16,796 bases of DNA from Pseudomonadota bacterium (GTDB lineage Bacteria; Pseudomonadota; Gammaproteobacteria; Burkholderiales; Rhodocyclaceae): NCBI GenBank assembly GCA_009778425.1, contig WRJU01000240.1, positions 1 through 16,796 of the forward strand, given 5' to 3'. The notes beneath the pieces are model-generated. The model was not told the DNA's origin and ran no database searches. It worked only from the letters and a program-made list of their open reading frames with translations. Within the stretch, counting starts at the first letter, position 1, and every line of letters begins with the position of its first letter. Made by a program: the position numbers and the translations under genes. Below are positions 15,801 to 16,796 of this stretch, one piece after another.

Positions 15801-15898
15801 TGCTAACGACCTTATTTGTGGCGCTGTTTGTGCTCCCGGCAATCTATAGCCTGATCACCCCGAAGCATCTGCAAACCCCAGAGGAGGCCGATCAATGA
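12809..15898 (+). CDS. heavy-metal efflux RND pump, CzcA family (divalent-cation type)
   Basis: CzcA-type pumps are proton-driven inner-membrane trimers that push metal ions through the adaptor and channel out of the cell. The 1029-residue protein has normal length. TM1 is near 13-30, the first periplasmic loop runs to about 338, TM2-TM6 lie near 339-510, TM7 precedes EFLPELNEGD, then comes the second periplasmic loop, and TM8-TM12 begin near residue 862. The TM4 signature DFGILVDGAVVLVEN at 393-407 gives the acidic trio D393, D399 and E406 that carries protons in CzcA (D402, D408, E415). This is the pattern of divalent Zn/Co/Cd/Ni pumps and differs from CusA-type Cu/Ag pumps. The ATG at 12809 is chosen because GAGG at 12800-12803 (overlapping the adaptor stop) is 5 nt upstream and MLNLILEACVHRRL fits the family start. 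It overlaps the next gene by four bases. Confidence 0.93.
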   Translation: MLNLILEACVHRRLATLIITAIIAVFSIRAYLDTPIEAYPDVTNAQVQVITQMPGYAAEEIERQVTVPLERALNGTPGMTLLRSESLFGLSLVTLIFDDDVDPFKARMLVGARFAEAELPEGVTPSLAPDATPLGKIYRFRLASDHHDLYQLRSEMEWNVTRVLRQVQGVADVVPFGGYLKEVHVEADPGRLYAAGLTLGEIEEAIGKANLNVGGGFLRHGDQELTIRGVGFIDSVEDIKNIPLKSKDGSTLIVGDVANIKLAATPRRGSVGWNEKKEVVEGLVLMRRGENPSVVLDGIHAKVEELNRNILPTGMRIEASHDRSVLVNHTLTTVHDNLLHGFVLVVGIVWLFLRSIVGSAVVATVIPLSLLVAFLCLHALGLPANLISMGAIDFGILVDGAVVLVENVIHTIHHERPTDRKALLRLVIRSTREVGRPIFYAMLIIIAALLPVFTLQSVEGRIFRPLSLTYAFALGGALIFTLTVVPALCAFLFRPEHARLTEPRWIEKLRVGYRKILSRIMAGRTATLLLATGMLLAGGLATARLGTEFLPELNEGDVFIFAEMPASIAMEAAQDILLDVHRRMEAFPEADDVHTEHGRPEDGTDNEGVNMLKTFVRLKPQEQWRPGWNKERLVEAMRTSLAEIPGVRFNFSQPIKDSVEEAVSGVRGKVVLKIFGNNLDAMREALKQAKAALQDVPGVTELDLYRDASSPQLRVRLDRQALARAGVPIEDAARTIETAFAGRVVTQYWEGERPIPVRLILPKAARDDLDKIADLSIDTPSGARIPLRELAMIETGNGAASIVREGNIRFLALKFNVEGRDMGSTVEESIATVAARVKPPEEHYFVWGGEFENQERATNRLKLAVPVSVLLVLGLLYTAMNSGRSALAVLSTVPFALTGGAFALLNAGIPLSVSAAIGFIALLGQVSLMGLLVLSAVEARRRAGEELFPALINGATERLRPVLMASLLALFGLLPMALSSGIGSEIQRPFALVVVGGMLTTLFVALFVLPAIYSLITPKHLQTPEEADQ

Positions 15899-16796
15899 AC
15901 AACAATCCCCTCGCTGTTTTGGAGCGGCCCGGTTCCGGTGCACGCATCGCGTTCCTTGCCTTGTTGTTTGCTACCACGCCGTCCCTGGCGCAGACGCTGC
16001 CCGACAGCGTCGACCTGCCGACGGTGCTGGCTCTGATTAAGGAAGCGAGTCCCCGGGTAGCGCTTGAGCGGCAAAATCTGGCCATCGCCCATGCCGAGCG
16101 CCGAACGGCTGGTGCTTGGCCGAATCCTACGGTGAGCTACAGCCATTCGCGGCAACCCGGCGTACTGACCAACTTCGACGGCACCAAGGCGCAAGAGGTA
16201 TCGATCGAACTGCCAATACTTGTCGCTGGTCAGCGCGGCGTCCGCATGAAAGCGGCCGACCGAGGCATCGAGGCGGCACAGGCGCAGCTTGCCGCTTCTG
16301 GCAACAATCTGGCGGCAGACGCTGGGGCAGCCTTCGTCGCCCTGCTCCTCGCTCAAGAGAAGCGCGCCACTCGGGTGGTTGGCGTGGATGAACTCTCCCG
16401 CCTGCGCGACATGGTTGCGGGACGCCAAGCTGCCGGCATGGCAAGCCAGTACGAGTTGCTCCGGGTGGACGTCGAACTGGCTTCCTGGCGAACTCAGACA
16501 GCCGAGGCCGAAGCGGATTTCGCCGACGCCCAGGCTCAACTTGCCGCCTTGCTCGGTTTTCCCGATTGGAAACCTCGTGGGACAGGCGAACTGCGCCCGC
16601 TGGAACTCGAACCCGGAGCGACCGAGGCGCTTGAAAACCCGGCCTTCGTGGCCGCGCAAAAGGAGGAAGATGCCGCACAGGCGGGCGTCGAAGTTGCCCG
16701 GCGCGAGCGTTTTCCGGGGGTCTCGCTGAATGCTGGACGGTTCTGGACGAGCAGCCCGTTCGGTGCAACTAACATGCTGGGCTTATCGGTCGAGAT
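15895..16796 (+). CDS. outer-membrane efflux protein, CzcC/TolC family (3' end beyond window)
   Basis: This gene encodes the outer-membrane channel of the tripartite pump; 300 codons are present out of an expected 410-450 and the frame is open to the last base. An Arg-containing N-terminus is followed by a hydrophobic stretch and SLAQ, giving a likely signal-peptidase cut after residue 32. The mature part shows TolC-family helical repeats: LPTVLALIKEASPRVALERQ, WPNPTVSYSHSRQPG, ELPILVAGQRG and a second repeat starting near PAFVAAQKEEDAAQ. GAGGAGG at 15881-15887 is a strong ribosome site 7 nt before the ATG. ATG and the pump stop share ATGA (15895-15898), so translation is coupled. The order adaptor-pump-channel differs from the channel-adaptor-pump order of the classic czcCBA operon. 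Confidence 0.9.
   Translation, partial: MNNNPLAVLERPGSGARIAFLALLFATTPSLAQTLPDSVDLPTVLALIKEASPRVALERQNLAIAHAERRTAGAWPNPTVSYSHSRQPGVLTNFDGTKAQEVSIELPILVAGQRGVRMKAADRGIEAAQAQLAASGNNLAADAGAAFVALLLAQEKRATRVVGVDELSRLRDMVAGRQAAGMASQYELLRVDVELASWRTQTAEAEADFADAQAQLAALLGFPDWKPRGTGELRPLELEPGATEALENPAFVAAQKEEDAAQAGVEVARRERFPGVSLNAGRFWTSSPFGATNMLGLSVE

Overview
The window looks like chromosomal DNA of a Gram-negative betaproteobacterium. This is inferred from the character of the ArgD, ArgF, NadA and MaeB proteins, the GC-rich codon use and the outer-membrane efflux gene; no search was run, so the genus is left open. There is no gene-free stretch longer than 300 bases. No insertion sequence, integrase, CRISPR array, tRNA or rRNA was seen.

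Left part (1-5031), biosynthesis and metal transport. A possible promoter and a rho-independent hairpin precede argD and argF, two tightly spaced arginine-biosynthesis genes on the + strand. On the - strand, nadA (quinolinate synthase) is followed after 12 nt by a short reading frame. This frame starts as a cardiolipin synthase and ends with an unrelated tail that resembles the C-terminus of a ribbon-helix-helix antitoxin; it looks like the scar of a deletion or rearrangement between argF and nadA. Divergent from nadA is a CDF-family divalent metal exporter with the HxxxD/HxxxD site pattern typical of zinc carriers.

Middle part (5032-9469). A small accessory patch lies between the CDF gene and maeB. 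It holds a perfect inverted repeat, an unrecognised 83-residue protein, and a complete toxin-antitoxin operon on the - strand (DUF3018/MazE-like antitoxin, then MazF/PemK toxin). The operon's promoter is framed by two tandem near-palindromes 30 bp apart. Then come a bidirectional terminator, maeB (NADP malic enzyme with a phosphotransacetylase-like C-terminus) and a divergent stand-alone ParA-type ATPase.

Right part (9540-16796). This is a heavy-metal efflux locus. A response regulator and a TctE/QseC-like sensor kinase (overlapping genes, - strand) are divergent from a CzcB-like lipoprotein adaptor, a CzcA-like RND pump and a CzcC-like outer-membrane factor that runs off the window end. The pump carries the TM4 signature of divalent-cation (Zn/Co/Cd/Ni) pumps, not that of Cu/Ag pumps. 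The CDF protein would move metal from cytoplasm to periplasm and the RND complex from periplasm to outside. The two-component pair is the obvious candidate regulator.

No clearly undescribed multi-gene system was found. The items most worth a second look are the chimeric cls fragment, the paired operators of the toxin-antitoxin promoter, the orphan 83-residue gene behind its palindrome, and the orphan ParA.
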